A stretch of DNA of 64,000 nt from assembly GCF_004795745.1 (NCBI RefSeq), contig NZ_SDGV01000001.1, positions 124,001-188,000 of the forward strand, in the 5' to 3' direction. Numbering within the stretch: the stretch's first letter is position 1; every line of letters begins with the position of its first letter. Below the pieces are notes generated by a model. That model was not told the origin of the DNA and searched no databases. It saw nothing but the letters and a program-made list of their open reading frames with translations. This document shows, piece by piece, positions 9,042-16,771 of the stretch. The translations under genes were made by a program, and so were the position numbers. The stretch is from Vagococcus silagei. Lineage in GTDB: Bacteria; Bacillota; Bacilli; Lactobacillales; Vagococcaceae.

Positions 9042-9784
9042 TAGTCACTCACTCCTTTAATTACAATTTCACCCATTGATTCACCATAAGCCTCTTGGAT
9101 GTATTTCGTACGGAAGACATCTTCCACAGGACCTGCAGCAACTAAATGTTTGTTTAATATCACAAGATCATCAAAATATTCGCGCGTGCGGTGTAAATCA
9201 TGATGGACGATAACAATCATCTTGCCAGCTTCTTTTAATTCTTTCAGTAGATCAACAATTAATTTTTCACTGACCATATCAATCCCAACAAATGGTTCAT
9301 CTAAGAATATGATTTCAGCATCTTGGGCTAGTGCGCGAGCAATAAAGACACGTTGCAATTGACCACCAGAAAGGTTGCCAATTTGACGGTCGGCAAATTC
9401 AGTCATTTGAACTTTCGCTAAACATTCTTGCACCTTTTGTTTTTCTTTTTTACCAGGGCGTTTGAAGAGTCCCAATTTGGGATAAGTTCCCAATAACACA
9501 ACTTCACTCACTCTAATTGGGAAAGTTAAGTCGATAGCACTTCTTTGTTCAACATACGCAATGCGTTTGCGGAAATCGTCTAAGGGTTTACCATCCACCT
9601 TCACGACTCCTGATTCTTTTTTAATTAGTCCAACAATACTTTTAATTAAAGTTGACTTCCCAGCACCGTTTGGTCCGATAATACCGGTGATACTGCCTGA
9701 AGTCAGGTTTAAACTAATATTTTGAAGAGCAATCTTATCTTGGTACGCGACACTGAGTTGCTCGATTTCAATAGTATGATTCAT
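9041..9784 (-). CDS. efaC: Manganese ABC transporter ATP-binding protein
   Basis: An ABC ATPase of the metal-import family. Walker A is GPNGAGKST, the signature LSGGQLQR, Walker B IIFLDEP, and the switch region IVHHD. I chose the ATG at 9784 (247 aa). A GTG three codons upstream at 9793 is possible, but the purine-rich GAGTGAG sits better for the ATG. It is the promoter-proximal gene of efaCBA. Confidence 0.92.
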   Translation of the reverse strand: MNHTIEIEQLSVAYQDKIALQNISLNLTSGSITGIIGPNGAGKSTLIKSIVGLIKKESGVVKVDGKPLDDFRKRIAYVEQRSAIDLTFPIRVSEVVLLGTYPKLGLFKRPGKKEKQKVQECLAKVQMTEFADRQIGNLSGGQLQRVFIARALAQDAEIIFLDEPFVGIDMVSEKLIVDLLKELKEAGKMIVIVHHDLHRTREYFDDLVILNKHLVAAGPVEDVFRTKYIQEAYGESMGEIVIKGVSD

Positions 9785-9817
9785 GTAACTCACTCTTTTC
9801 TAAACTTCCAAATATTT

Positions 9818-9873
9818 TTTTAGGCTTACCTAAAACCTAATGAAAGTATAGCAAATATTATTTAATTAAGCAA
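9818..9873 (-). promoter_or_regulatory. efaCBA promoter with DtxR/MntR-type (EfaR-like) operator
   Basis: On the minus strand a -35 TTGCTT (9868-9873) and a -10 TATACT (9845-9850) are 17 nt apart. At the expected transcription start lies TTTTAGGTAAGCCTAAAA (9818-9834 region), a TTAGG-N4-CCTAA palindrome. This matches the operator shape of manganese-sensing DtxR-family repressors such as EfaR/SloR/ScaR. The regulator gene is not in the window. Confidence 0.75.
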
Positions 9874-9978
9874 GTGAAATTGATTATTATTTTCAATTAG
9901 TATGGTTACGCTTTAGTTTGTATCAACTACTCGCAACAAAGTAAGCGCTACCTTTTGTTGAATTTCTTTTTGAACGCA

Positions 9979-10018
9979 AAAAACTGAGATAAAATTGACA
10001 GTTTTTATCTCAGTTTCT
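9979..10018 (-). terminator. Terminator of the kdg operon after iclR
   Basis: A near-perfect 13-bp hairpin, AAACTGAGATAAA with TTTATCTCAGTTT and a short loop, is followed on the minus strand by further T. It lies 15 nt past the IclR stop codon. Confidence 0.85.
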
Positions 10019-10032
10019 TAATATTTAGATCT

Positions 10033-10797
10033 TTATTTCTCGCATAATTGGCTTTCAATTTCAATTTTCGCTTGTTGCATTGTGCTAATAATTTCAGCAA
10101 TCGTCGCATCATCAGCTCTAAACTTAGGCATACTAACACTAAATGAGCCATCAATGCCTGTTTCGCTCTCGATTGGCATCGCAATACAGTAACAGTCTTT
10201 CTCCATTTCCTCATCATCATAAGCAATTGCGGTTGCTTTAATGCGTTCAATTTCTTCACGCAAGGCTTCTTGATTAGTTATGGTTTTATCCGTATAAGCT
10301 TCGAGCTCCGTCATCTCAAAATACTGGGCAATTTTTTCCTCTTCAAATGAAGACAAGAAAATTTTGCCCATCCCTGTACTATAGAGTGGTCGGCTCACAC
10401 CAACACGTGAGGACATATAAATTGATTGATTTTTCGGTTCAAGTTTATCTAAATAAACAAGTTCAAAACCATTTGCGACACCCAAATGAATCGTTTCATC
10501 AACATTTGCTTGTAGCTCTTCTAAAATTGGCACTGCAATTTTCTTCAAAGTTGAATTATCAATCATTGTATTGCCAAACTTAATTAATGATGGACCTAAT
10601 TGATAGGTTTTATCACTCTCATCTTTAGTTGCGTAGCCAATTAAAACCAGCGTATCTAGAATTTTAAGCGTTGTCGAAGTCGTCATCTCAACGGCTTCAG
10701 CAATCTCTTTTAACGTAACAGGTGCTCCTGCAAAGGCAATGCAATCCATAATTTTAGCCGATTTAATCAGAACCGTGCCATATGGTTTTTTGGTCAT
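10033..10797 (-). CDS. IclR-family transcriptional regulator of uronate catabolism (KdgR-like)
   Basis: A 254-aa IclR protein. The start at 10797 (MTKKPYGTVLIKSAKIMD) has purine-rich AAGGAA and AGAGG upstream; an upstream in-frame start at 10854 would run into the preceding gene. The winged helix-turn-helix is at about 7-70 (TLKEIAEAVEMTTSTTLKIL). The effector domain follows, with ETIHLGVANG, SRVGVSRPLYSTGMGK and GSFSVSMPKFR typical of the family. It is the last gene of the kdgA/kdgK operon, so it probably senses 2-keto-3-deoxygluconate or a related intermediate, as KdgR-type IclR proteins do. Ligand and operator are not shown by the sequence. Confidence 0.88.
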   Translation of the reverse strand: MTKKPYGTVLIKSAKIMDCIAFAGAPVTLKEIAEAVEMTTSTTLKILDTLVLIGYATKDESDKTYQLGPSLIKFGNTMIDNSTLKKIAVPILEELQANVDETIHLGVANGFELVYLDKLEPKNQSIYMSSRVGVSRPLYSTGMGKIFLSSFEEEKIAQYFEMTELEAYTDKTITNQEALREEIERIKATAIAYDDEEMEKDCYCIAMPIESETGIDGSFSVSMPKFRADDATIAEIISTMQQAKIEIESQLCEK

Positions 10798-10819
10798 ACC
10801 TCTTCGATTCCTTTCTAAA

Positions 10820-11617
10820 TTAATCGAACATGCGGTCGCGACCGTATACCTCAAGTTGCGTTAACGCTGGGAATGGGGATTCATCCTCATGTTTGATTAA
10901 ATCTTTCAATTTGACCCATGTGACTTTTGTCATTGGGAGGGTAAAGAATTGACGATCTAATTTATCAGTTGTTTCAAAGACGTGTTCCGAACCATCTGAT
11001 AATTCTAAAGTCACGCTTGTCCAGTAGCTGTCGTGCGGGTAGTCGCCACGTAAGACAATTGCTACTTGGTTAATTTCAATTTCGCGGCCAAAATCAATCG
11101 TAATTTCAGCATCTTTTCGTTGATTAATGCCCCATGATTGATATGGGTATGGTCCATGATCTTCATTTGCTAACATACCGTCAATCGCATTACGTGCGAA
11201 AAATGTTGAATCATTACGTGTTTCAACATTGGCAAAAGCATGTGGATAAGCACCTGTTTCGTCTTTTTGGTCATGTGCATTACGTGCTAAATTACGGTAA
11301 CTTGTCACTTCTTTTAAAGTTGGGAACCAAGCACGTAAATAGTGTTTTTTACCAGCGAACGCTTTAGGTGAGTATGCTTGACGTAAGCTTTCTTCTAAAA
11401 CAACATCATATGTCCAACGATGATTTTTAACAAAAATTAAACTTGGCTCAATCGCTTCGTCAACTTGCACCCAAACAAAACAATCTTGTTGGGCAACGAT
11501 TAATTCAATTGTATCTCCTGGTTGATATTCATAATTTTTAAAAGCTAAATATGTTTCTTGTTCGTGTTTGCGTTCCGCAATAATAGTATCTTGATTTTTT
11601 AAACTAAGTTGTAACAT
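10820..11617 (-). CDS. Cytoplasmic discoidin (F5/8 type C)-like carbohydrate-binding protein
   Basis: A 265-aa protein with no signal peptide, anchor or membrane segment. The N-terminal half is a beta-rich region. The C-terminal half (about 115-260) has the layout of a galactose-binding-like/F5/8-C domain: ARNAIDGMLANEDHG, QSWGINQRKDAEITIDFG, INQVAIVLRGDYPHDSYW and a terminal LTQLEVYGRD. Such domains usually bind extracellular sugars, so a seemingly intracellular copy inside a KDG operon is odd. It lies between kdgK (13 nt) and iclR (22 nt). It may be a sugar-modifying or sensing accessory. No function is assigned. Confidence 0.7.
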   Translation of the reverse strand: MLQLSLKNQDTIIAERKHEQETYLAFKNYEYQPGDTIELIVAQQDCFVWVQVDEAIEPSLIFVKNHRWTYDVVLEESLRQAYSPKAFAGKKHYLRAWFPTLKEVTSYRNLARNAHDQKDETGAYPHAFANVETRNDSTFFARNAIDGMLANEDHGPYPYQSWGINQRKDAEITIDFGREIEINQVAIVLRGDYPHDSYWTSVTLELSDGSEHVFETTDKLDRQFFTLPMTKVTWVKLKDLIKHEDESPFPALTQLEVYGRDRMFD

Positions 11618-11630
11618 TTAAATAAGCTCC

Positions 11631-12647
11631 TTATCGATTAATTTTACTTGAATCCATCGCACAAAATTGCGTAACTTCTGCAGGTGTCACATAAATTGAA
11701 TCACCGGAAATTGTATGCTTAAGCGTAGAAAGACCCGTCGCAAATTCGATTGTTTCTTGGGCAGGTAAGTTAGTTAACAAACCATGTAAAATGCCTGCTG
11801 TAAAGGCATCGCCACCACCAATACGATCCACAATTGCTGGGATTTTATATTCTTTTGAAAAATACAATTCATGATGTGACCAAATGGTACCTGTTAGATT
11901 ATTCTCATTAGTCGAAATCACATCACGCATTGTCGCGTAGAACAATTTAATATTAGGATACATATGATGCATCTCACTATAATAATAGTCTAATTCCTCA
12001 GCAATAGTCGCTTCTTTATTTTGATACTCTGGAACACCTAAAATGTTCAAAGCATCTAATTTACCCATTGAACAATAGTCAACGTAAGGTAAGAGTCTTT
12101 CATACATTGCACTTGCTTCTTCTAGCGACCAAAGTTTTGCTCGGTAATTACTATCAAAAGAAACTTTCAAGCCTTGTTCTTTGGCTAAACGGACTAATTG
12201 TAGCGTGATTTCTGCCATCTCTTCGGAAAGAGCGGGTGTAATTCCTGAGACATGAAAAATTTCTGCATCATCAAATAGATGTGCTAATTTCCAATCAACA
12301 GTTTTCATACTGGCAAAACTTGAATACTTCCGGTCATAAACAACTGATGTCGGACGAGGACCCGCACCCATTTCAACAAAATAGGCACCAAAACGTTCGC
12401 CACCAAGCAGCACTTGATCTGTCTGCACACCATACTGTCTCAAGTGTTGCAACGCACCATGTCCAAGCGGATTATCCGGTAATTTAGAAAGAATATGACT
12501 ATCATGGCCTAAACCAGACAAAGTAATGCAAACATTTGCTTCGCTACCACCATAATGTAAAGCTAAAGAAGCTGTATTTGCTAAACGAACACCAGGTTCA
12601 GTTGCATAACGAATTAATATTTCACCGAGTGTGATTACTTTTGCCAT
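11631..12647 (-). CDS. kdgK: 2-dehydro-3-deoxygluconokinase (PfkB family)
   Basis: A 338-aa ribokinase-family sugar kinase that should phosphorylate 2-keto-3-deoxygluconate to KDPG. The N-terminal signature YGGSEANVCITLSGLG (about 30-45) and the C-terminal ATP/anion-hole signature DRIGGGDAFTAGILHG, with the catalytic Asp of GGGDAF, are clear. It sits 2 nt after the KDPG aldolase gene, which fixes the substrate fairly well by context. A plain gluconate or fructose kinase is less likely. Confidence 0.88.
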   Translation of the reverse strand: MAKVITLGEILIRYATEPGVRLANTASLALHYGGSEANVCITLSGLGHDSHILSKLPDNPLGHGALQHLRQYGVQTDQVLLGGERFGAYFVEMGAGPRPTSVVYDRKYSSFASMKTVDWKLAHLFDDAEIFHVSGITPALSEEMAEITLQLVRLAKEQGLKVSFDSNYRAKLWSLEEASAMYERLLPYVDYCSMGKLDALNILGVPEYQNKEATIAEELDYYYSEMHHMYPNIKLFYATMRDVISTNENNLTGTIWSHHELYFSKEYKIPAIVDRIGGGDAFTAGILHGLLTNLPAQETIEFATGLSTLKHTISGDSIYVTPAEVTQFCAMDSSKINR

Positions 12648-12649
12648 AA

Positions 12650-13297
12650 TTACTTGCCTCGAATTTCTTTCAGCTTCGCAATGTAAGCTTGTGCGTTTTC
12701 AGTCACAACTTCATAATTATCATGTGTTAAACCTTTTGTCAAGTTACCACCCACACCAACAGCGACAACGCCATTGTCAAACCATTCTTCCATATTTTCA
12801 AGGGACACGCCACCTGTTGGCATTAAATTGACATAAGGAAGTGGGCCTTTAACATCTTTAATAAAGCGACTACCCACGATATCACCAGGGAAAACTTTAA
12901 TAATATCAACACCTGTTTTAAGAGCCGTATTAATTTCAGTAATCGTCATACAACCTGGTAAATATGGTACTTGATAAAGATTACACATTTCAGCCACTTT
13001 TTTGTCGAATGATGGACTCACAACAAAGTCAGCACCACCGGCAATCGCTAAACGAGCAGATACTTCATCTAAAACCGTGCCTGCACCAACTAAAACATCA
13101 GGACGATCTTGATAGTTTGTTTTTAATTCAGCAATAATTTCACTAGCACCTGGTGTTGTATATGCCACTTCAAGTGAAACTAACTCACCTTTAATTAAAG
13201 CGTCACATTGACGTAACCCGTCTTCTTTTGATTTGCCACGAATAACCGCAACTACACCATTTTCCATCAGTTGATTCAGTACATTTAATTTTTTCAT
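12650..13297 (-). CDS. kdgA: KDPG/KHG aldolase
   Basis: A 215-aa class I aldolase that cleaves 2-keto-3-deoxy-6-phosphogluconate to pyruvate and glyceraldehyde-3-phosphate. The Schiff-base lysine is Lys134 in VDIIKVFPGD, the catalytic Glu43 is in SLEVAYTTPG, and the phosphate-binding GAGTVLD (71-77) and MPTGGVS are present. The start codon overlaps the end of the MFS carrier gene by 4 nt. Confidence 0.93.
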   Translation of the reverse strand: MKKLNVLNQLMENGVVAVIRGKSKEDGLRQCDALIKGELVSLEVAYTTPGASEIIAELKTNYQDRPDVLVGAGTVLDEVSARLAIAGGADFVVSPSFDKKVAEMCNLYQVPYLPGCMTITEINTALKTGVDIIKVFPGDIVGSRFIKDVKGPLPYVNLMPTGGVSLENMEEWFDNGVVAVGVGGNLTKGLTHDNYEVVTENAQAYIAKLKEIRGK

Positions 13298-14484
13298 ACG
13301 TTGCCTTCTTTCTTTTGATTAAAAAATTGATACCAGAATACACCGAGTAACATCAAAATAATTGCGACAATAATCGCTGCCATTCCAGCAAAAATACTAA
13401 GTTTATCAGCTAAATATCCTGTCATAATTGGCATTAAAATACCACCGACACCACCAATAATTAGGAGCCAACCCATTGCCATTGGGTATTGCTTAATTGC
13501 ACCACCCGCAATGGTCATTGTTGTTGGATAAATGCCACCCATCGTTAAACCTAAACCAAAGACTGAGATTAATATCATCGTAACGCTGTGGCTATTTAAT
13601 AGTAGAAAATAGAAAAATGTCATCCCCACACTAATCATTGTCACCAAATTGGCTTTCGATAATTTTTGACCCAACCAGATACAGCCTAAACGACCCACTA
13701 AGATTGAGAACCAAAGGAGAGACGAGATTAATTGTGCTTGGCTTTGGACTAAAATTTCGGTGTCAATAAAGTAAGACACTAACCAACCCGTAATTGCAGA
13801 TTCAGCACATAAATAGAAAAATAAAATAATGACTGCATTCCAGAATAAACGATCTTTAAAGAAGCTATAATCTGTTACGGTCTTCTCTTTAGCTGCAACT
13901 TCATCTGCAACATCCATGCGGCTAAACATCCATTGCGAAATCGCAATTAAGACGATAAATAAGCCACAGACTACTTTCCAACCTGTTTCACCAAAGAAAC
14001 GTTGTGCTAAAACAATCAAGAATGGTGAAATCAAAGCACCAACCGCAAACATACTATGTAAGAAGTTCAAAGCACCTGGATCACTATGCGAGATATCATT
14101 AACCGTTTTATTGTTGAAATTTGAAATACTTCCACGACTAATACCTGTGAAGAAAAAGGCGATAAGTAGAATTAAGAAATTACCCGTTAGCATCATGAAT
14201 AAGAAACCAACCATAACGAAACTACTTAAAAAGAGAATCGATTTTTTTCGCCCATAATAAACAGGTAAGATACCTGCGACAAGTCCGGCAATTAAATTAC
14301 CAGCTTGATGACCTGAAAGTAACATACCACTTTCAGTATTTTTTAAACCATATGTGTCACTAATTAATGGAATCAATGAGCCAAAAACCATGGCATATAA
14401 ACCATTGACGAAAAAGATAAAGAAGCAACACATTAAAATATAGCGGTCAACCGCATTTAAATTTTTATATAATTTTGAAACCAA
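13294..14484 (-). CDS. MFS transporter, probable uronate/KDG importer
   Basis: A 396-aa protein with about twelve hydrophobic segments and a YYGRKKSILFLSS loop between helices 2 and 3 (the MFS motif-A position). It resembles the FHS/sugar-porter branch. Because it lies inside the kdu/kdg operon (4-nt overlap with kdgA), it likely imports a hexuronate, ketodeoxyuronate or oligogalacturonide-derived sugar. The substrate is inferred from context only. Upstream lies the hairpin-rich gap 14485-14906. Confidence 0.82.
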   Translation of the reverse strand: MVSKLYKNLNAVDRYILMCCFFIFFVNGLYAMVFGSLIPLISDTYGLKNTESGMLLSGHQAGNLIAGLVAGILPVYYGRKKSILFLSSFVMVGFLFMMLTGNFLILLIAFFFTGISRGSISNFNNKTVNDISHSDPGALNFLHSMFAVGALISPFLIVLAQRFFGETGWKVVCGLFIVLIAISQWMFSRMDVADEVAAKEKTVTDYSFFKDRLFWNAVIILFFYLCAESAITGWLVSYFIDTEILVQSQAQLISSLLWFSILVGRLGCIWLGQKLSKANLVTMISVGMTFFYFLLLNSHSVTMILISVFGLGLTMGGIYPTTMTIAGGAIKQYPMAMGWLLIIGGVGGILMPIMTGYLADKLSIFAGMAAIIVAIILMLLGVFWYQFFNQKKEGNV

Positions 14485-14584
14485 TTTTACTCATCCTAAT
14501 TTTTTAATTAAAAAGACGAAGCCGCGACAAAACAGCTTTAGTTTTATCAACCACTTCGTCTCATTTGTTGAAACTTTTTAAAAG

Positions 14585-14616
14585 AAAAGGCCGACGCGAT
14601 TGTCCGCCTTTTTTGA
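14585..14616. terminator. Hairpin with U-tract between kduD and the MFS gene
   Basis: AAGGCCGAC and GTCCGCCTT pair around GCGATT. On the plus strand the hairpin is followed by six T, and on the minus strand it is preceded by A and followed by TTTTC. A looser hairpin (AGACGAAG with CTTCGTCT, 35-nt loop) lies at about 14513-14561. The gap 14485-14633 holds nothing else that I can see. These may attenuate transcription between kduD and the MFS-kdgA-kdgK segment. Confidence 0.5.
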
Positions 14617-14633
14617 TTTGAATCTTGATTTTT

Positions 14634-14906
14634 AAATCAAATCCGGAGCTTATTGTGGCGCTCTGGGGTTGATTTGCCGGTTAAAATGAGCTGGTATTCG
14701 GCATTAGGTCCATCCTGATAGTCAGTCAAAGACCGACTGATTATAGTAAGAGCTTACGTCGCTTCAGCTTATTCTCCGCTGGCACTTGATTAGCGGACTT
14801 TTTTGAGCTGAGATTCGATGATAAGTCATTGTGATGATTCAGTCAAAGTACGACTGATTCATCACAATGTCTTATCACTCCGTCTCATAACGCTCAAAAA
14901 AGTACC
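14634..14906 (-). repeat. Hairpin-repeat array A (two full units, one stem-only remnant) at the kduD stop codon
   Basis: Read in the kduD direction (minus strand), unit A2 (about 14793-14906) begins within a nucleotide of the kduD TAA. Its stem includes GAGC/GCTC, TCTCA with TGAGA, TCATCACAA with TTGTGATGA, and CAGTC with GACTG around loop GTACTTT. Unit A1 (about 14676-14792) has CAGTC/GACTG around loop GGTCTTT, with a decayed outer stem. A0 (14634-14675) keeps only the outer stem around an 8-nt loop. Same family as arrays at 17376, 32101 and 53735. Confidence 0.8.
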
Positions 14907-15698
14907 TTATGGTTGTTTACCTATATATGCTAATATTCCACCGTCTACGTAAAGGATGTGGCCGTTTACGAAATCTGAGGCTTCTGAGGCTAGGAAAACT
15001 GCTGATCCTTGTAGGTCTTTGACTGTTCCCCAACGTGCTGCTGGTGTACGTCCGATGATGAAATCGTTGAATGGATGTCCATCTTCGCGTAATGGTGCTG
15101 TTTGTGGTGTTGCGATGTAACCAGGTCCAATACCGTTACATTGGATATTGTGTTCACCGAACTCAGCACAGATATTACGTGTTAACATTTTTAAGCCGCC
15201 TTTTGCTGCTGCATAAGCACTGACTGTTTCACGACCTAATTCACTCATCATTGAACAGATATTAATAATTTTTCCGTGACCTTTTTCCATCATGGCTGGT
15301 AAAACAGCTTTTGACATGATAAATGGTCCGTTTAAGTCAATATCAATTACTTGTCTGAAATCTTCAACACTCATTTCAGTCATTGGTGTACGTTTGATAA
15401 TCCCAGCATTGTTCACTAGAATGTCAACACTACCCACTTCTTCTGTAATTTGTTTGATTGCTGCTTCGACAGCTACTTCATCAGTTACATCAAAAACGTA
15501 GCCTTTTGCGTCAATGCCAGCTTCTTTATATGATGCTGCACCTTCAGCTACTGATTCTGCAGAATTACTATTATAAACAATTGTTGCACCTGCTTCAGCT
15601 AAGGCTTGGGCGATTCCAAAACCAATCCCATAAATTCCGCCTGTTACTAAAGCTACTTTTCCGTCTAAACGGAATGAATCCATTGAAAAGTTTTCCAT
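14907..15698 (-). CDS. kduD: 2-dehydro-3-deoxy-D-gluconate 5-dehydrogenase (SDR)
   Basis: A 263-aa classical SDR that reduces 5-keto-4-deoxyuronate-derived 2,5-diketo-3-deoxygluconate to KDG. TGGIYGIG is the cofactor motif (about 19-26), NNAG is near 92-95, and the active site has Ser in CSMMSE and Tyr/Lys in SAYAAAKGG. The family's C-terminal NGHILYVDGG is present. It lies 16 nt after kduI, which fixes the assignment. Its TAA stop abuts hairpin array A directly. Confidence 0.92.
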   Translation of the reverse strand: MENFSMDSFRLDGKVALVTGGIYGIGFGIAQALAEAGATIVYNSNSAESVAEGAASYKEAGIDAKGYVFDVTDEVAVEAAIKQITEEVGSVDILVNNAGIIKRTPMTEMSVEDFRQVIDIDLNGPFIMSKAVLPAMMEKGHGKIINICSMMSELGRETVSAYAAAKGGLKMLTRNICAEFGEHNIQCNGIGPGYIATPQTAPLREDGHPFNDFIIGRTPAARWGTVKDLQGSAVFLASEASDFVNGHILYVDGGILAYIGKQP

Positions 15699-15714
15699 TC
15701 TTTAAAGTCTCCTC

Positions 15715-16551
15715 TTATTTTAAGTCGTTCATGTCGATCATATCCATATCATCATATGTAATATTTTCGCCACACATTGCCCAGATAAATGTATAGTCAG
15801 CAGTACCAACACCTGTATGGATTGACCAACTTGGTGAGATTACAGCTTGTTCGTTACCCATTACTAAATGTTTTGTTTCTTCTGGAATCCCCATCATGTG
15901 GAAGACTTTTGTGTCTGGATCCATATCAAAGTATAGGTATGTTTCCATACGACGTTCATGAGTATGACAAGGCATTGTGTTCCATGAAGAACCTTCTGCT
16001 AAGATTGTGTAACCCATTTGTAATTGACAGCTTTCACATACGTTTGGATGAATATATTGGAAAATTTCACGTTTGTTTAATGTTTTAGACTCGCCTGTAC
16101 GCATTGGTGTGATGTTATCAATGCTGATTTTAACGTTTGGATAAATTTTATGTGCAGGTACTGAAACACAATAGAATTTTGCAGGATTTGATGCATCGTC
16201 TGATTTAAAACGAATATCTTTTGTTTCTTTACCAATGTAATAACCATCTTGTTTTTTCATTGATTCTTCTTCACCATTGATGATGATACTTCCTGGTCCA
16301 CCAATGTTAATCACACCTAATTCACGACGTTCTAAGAAATAAGTTACGCCTAATTCTTTTGATAATTTGATTTCAAGTTCGCCTGTTGTAGGTGTTACTC
16401 CACCAAAAATCATACGGTCATTATGCGTATAAGTTAATACGATTTCTCCTGGTACAAATAATTTCTCAACTAAGAATTCCTCTCTCAATTGTGTTGTAGA
16501 AAAATGTTCGATCATTTTCGGACTACTTCCGTAACGTGTTTGCATTTGCAT
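15715..16551 (-). CDS. kduI: 5-dehydro-4-deoxy-D-glucuronate isomerase
   Basis: A 278-aa cupin-fold zinc isomerase converting 4-deoxy-L-threo-5-hexosulose uronate to 2,5-diketo-3-deoxygluconate. Full family length. Metal ligands are visible in the MPCHTHERRMETYLYF region (about residues 194-209: His, His, Glu) and in SPSWSIHTGVGT. This is the first step after polysaccharide lyases (pectate, hyaluronate or chondroitin) and unsaturated glycosidases, none of which is in the window. It is the first gene of the kdu/kdg transcript, with a strong promoter. Confidence 0.95.
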   Translation of the reverse strand: MQMQTRYGSSPKMIEHFSTTQLREEFLVEKLFVPGEIVLTYTHNDRMIFGGVTPTTGELEIKLSKELGVTYFLERRELGVINIGGPGSIIINGEEESMKKQDGYYIGKETKDIRFKSDDASNPAKFYCVSVPAHKIYPNVKISIDNITPMRTGESKTLNKREIFQYIHPNVCESCQLQMGYTILAEGSSWNTMPCHTHERRMETYLYFDMDPDTKVFHMMGIPEETKHLVMGNEQAVISPSWSIHTGVGTADYTFIWAMCGENITYDDMDMIDMNDLK

Positions 16552-16616
16552 CTTCTATCGTCTCCCTTATTTTCTTATTTGGAAATCAAGTTTCTGTAAA
16601 AGAAATTTACAACTTA

Positions 16617-16653
16617 ATTATATCGAAGAAAAAATAAAAAGCAAGCACTTACA
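16617..16653 (-). promoter_or_regulatory. kduI promoter with overlapping cre-like site
   Basis: On the minus strand -35 TTGCTT (16639-16644) and -10 TATAAT (16617-16622) are 16 nt apart. TGTAAGTGCTTGC (16641-16653) overlaps the -35 and resembles the CcpA cre consensus with one core mismatch (TG for CG), consistent with carbon catabolite repression. The cre call is tentative. Confidence 0.6.
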
Positions 16654-16719
16654 GTAAATATTTAGTAAATAAATAATATTTTTATTGAATCATTAGTAAA
16701 GAAATGACCTAGTTATAAT

Positions 16720-16748
16720 TTGAACAAATGTTATTAACTTTGTATAAT
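16720..16748 (+). promoter_or_regulatory. Sigma-A promoter of the LURP-one-like gene
   Basis: TTGAAC (16720-16725) and TATAAT (16743-16748) are 17 nt apart, 23 nt upstream of the ATG at 16772. It diverges from the kduI promoter. Confidence 0.7.
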
Positions 16749-16771
16749 TAGGAAAAGAGGAGGCTGAACCC

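Noticed and set aside
9938-9957. cre-like AAGTAAGCGCTACC between iclR and efaC
   Set aside because: It has the AAGCG core but several mismatches and lies about 150 nt upstream of the efa start codon, beyond a terminator, where it controls no obvious sugar gene.
10005-10259. Minus-strand frame inside the IclR gene
   Set aside because: Shadow of the IclR coding frame with biased Leu/Lys/Arg composition.
14513-14561. AGACGAAG...CTTCGTCT palindrome with 35-nt loop
   Set aside because: Stem is short for the loop size and no T-run follows; could be chance or the end of a decayed repeat unit.
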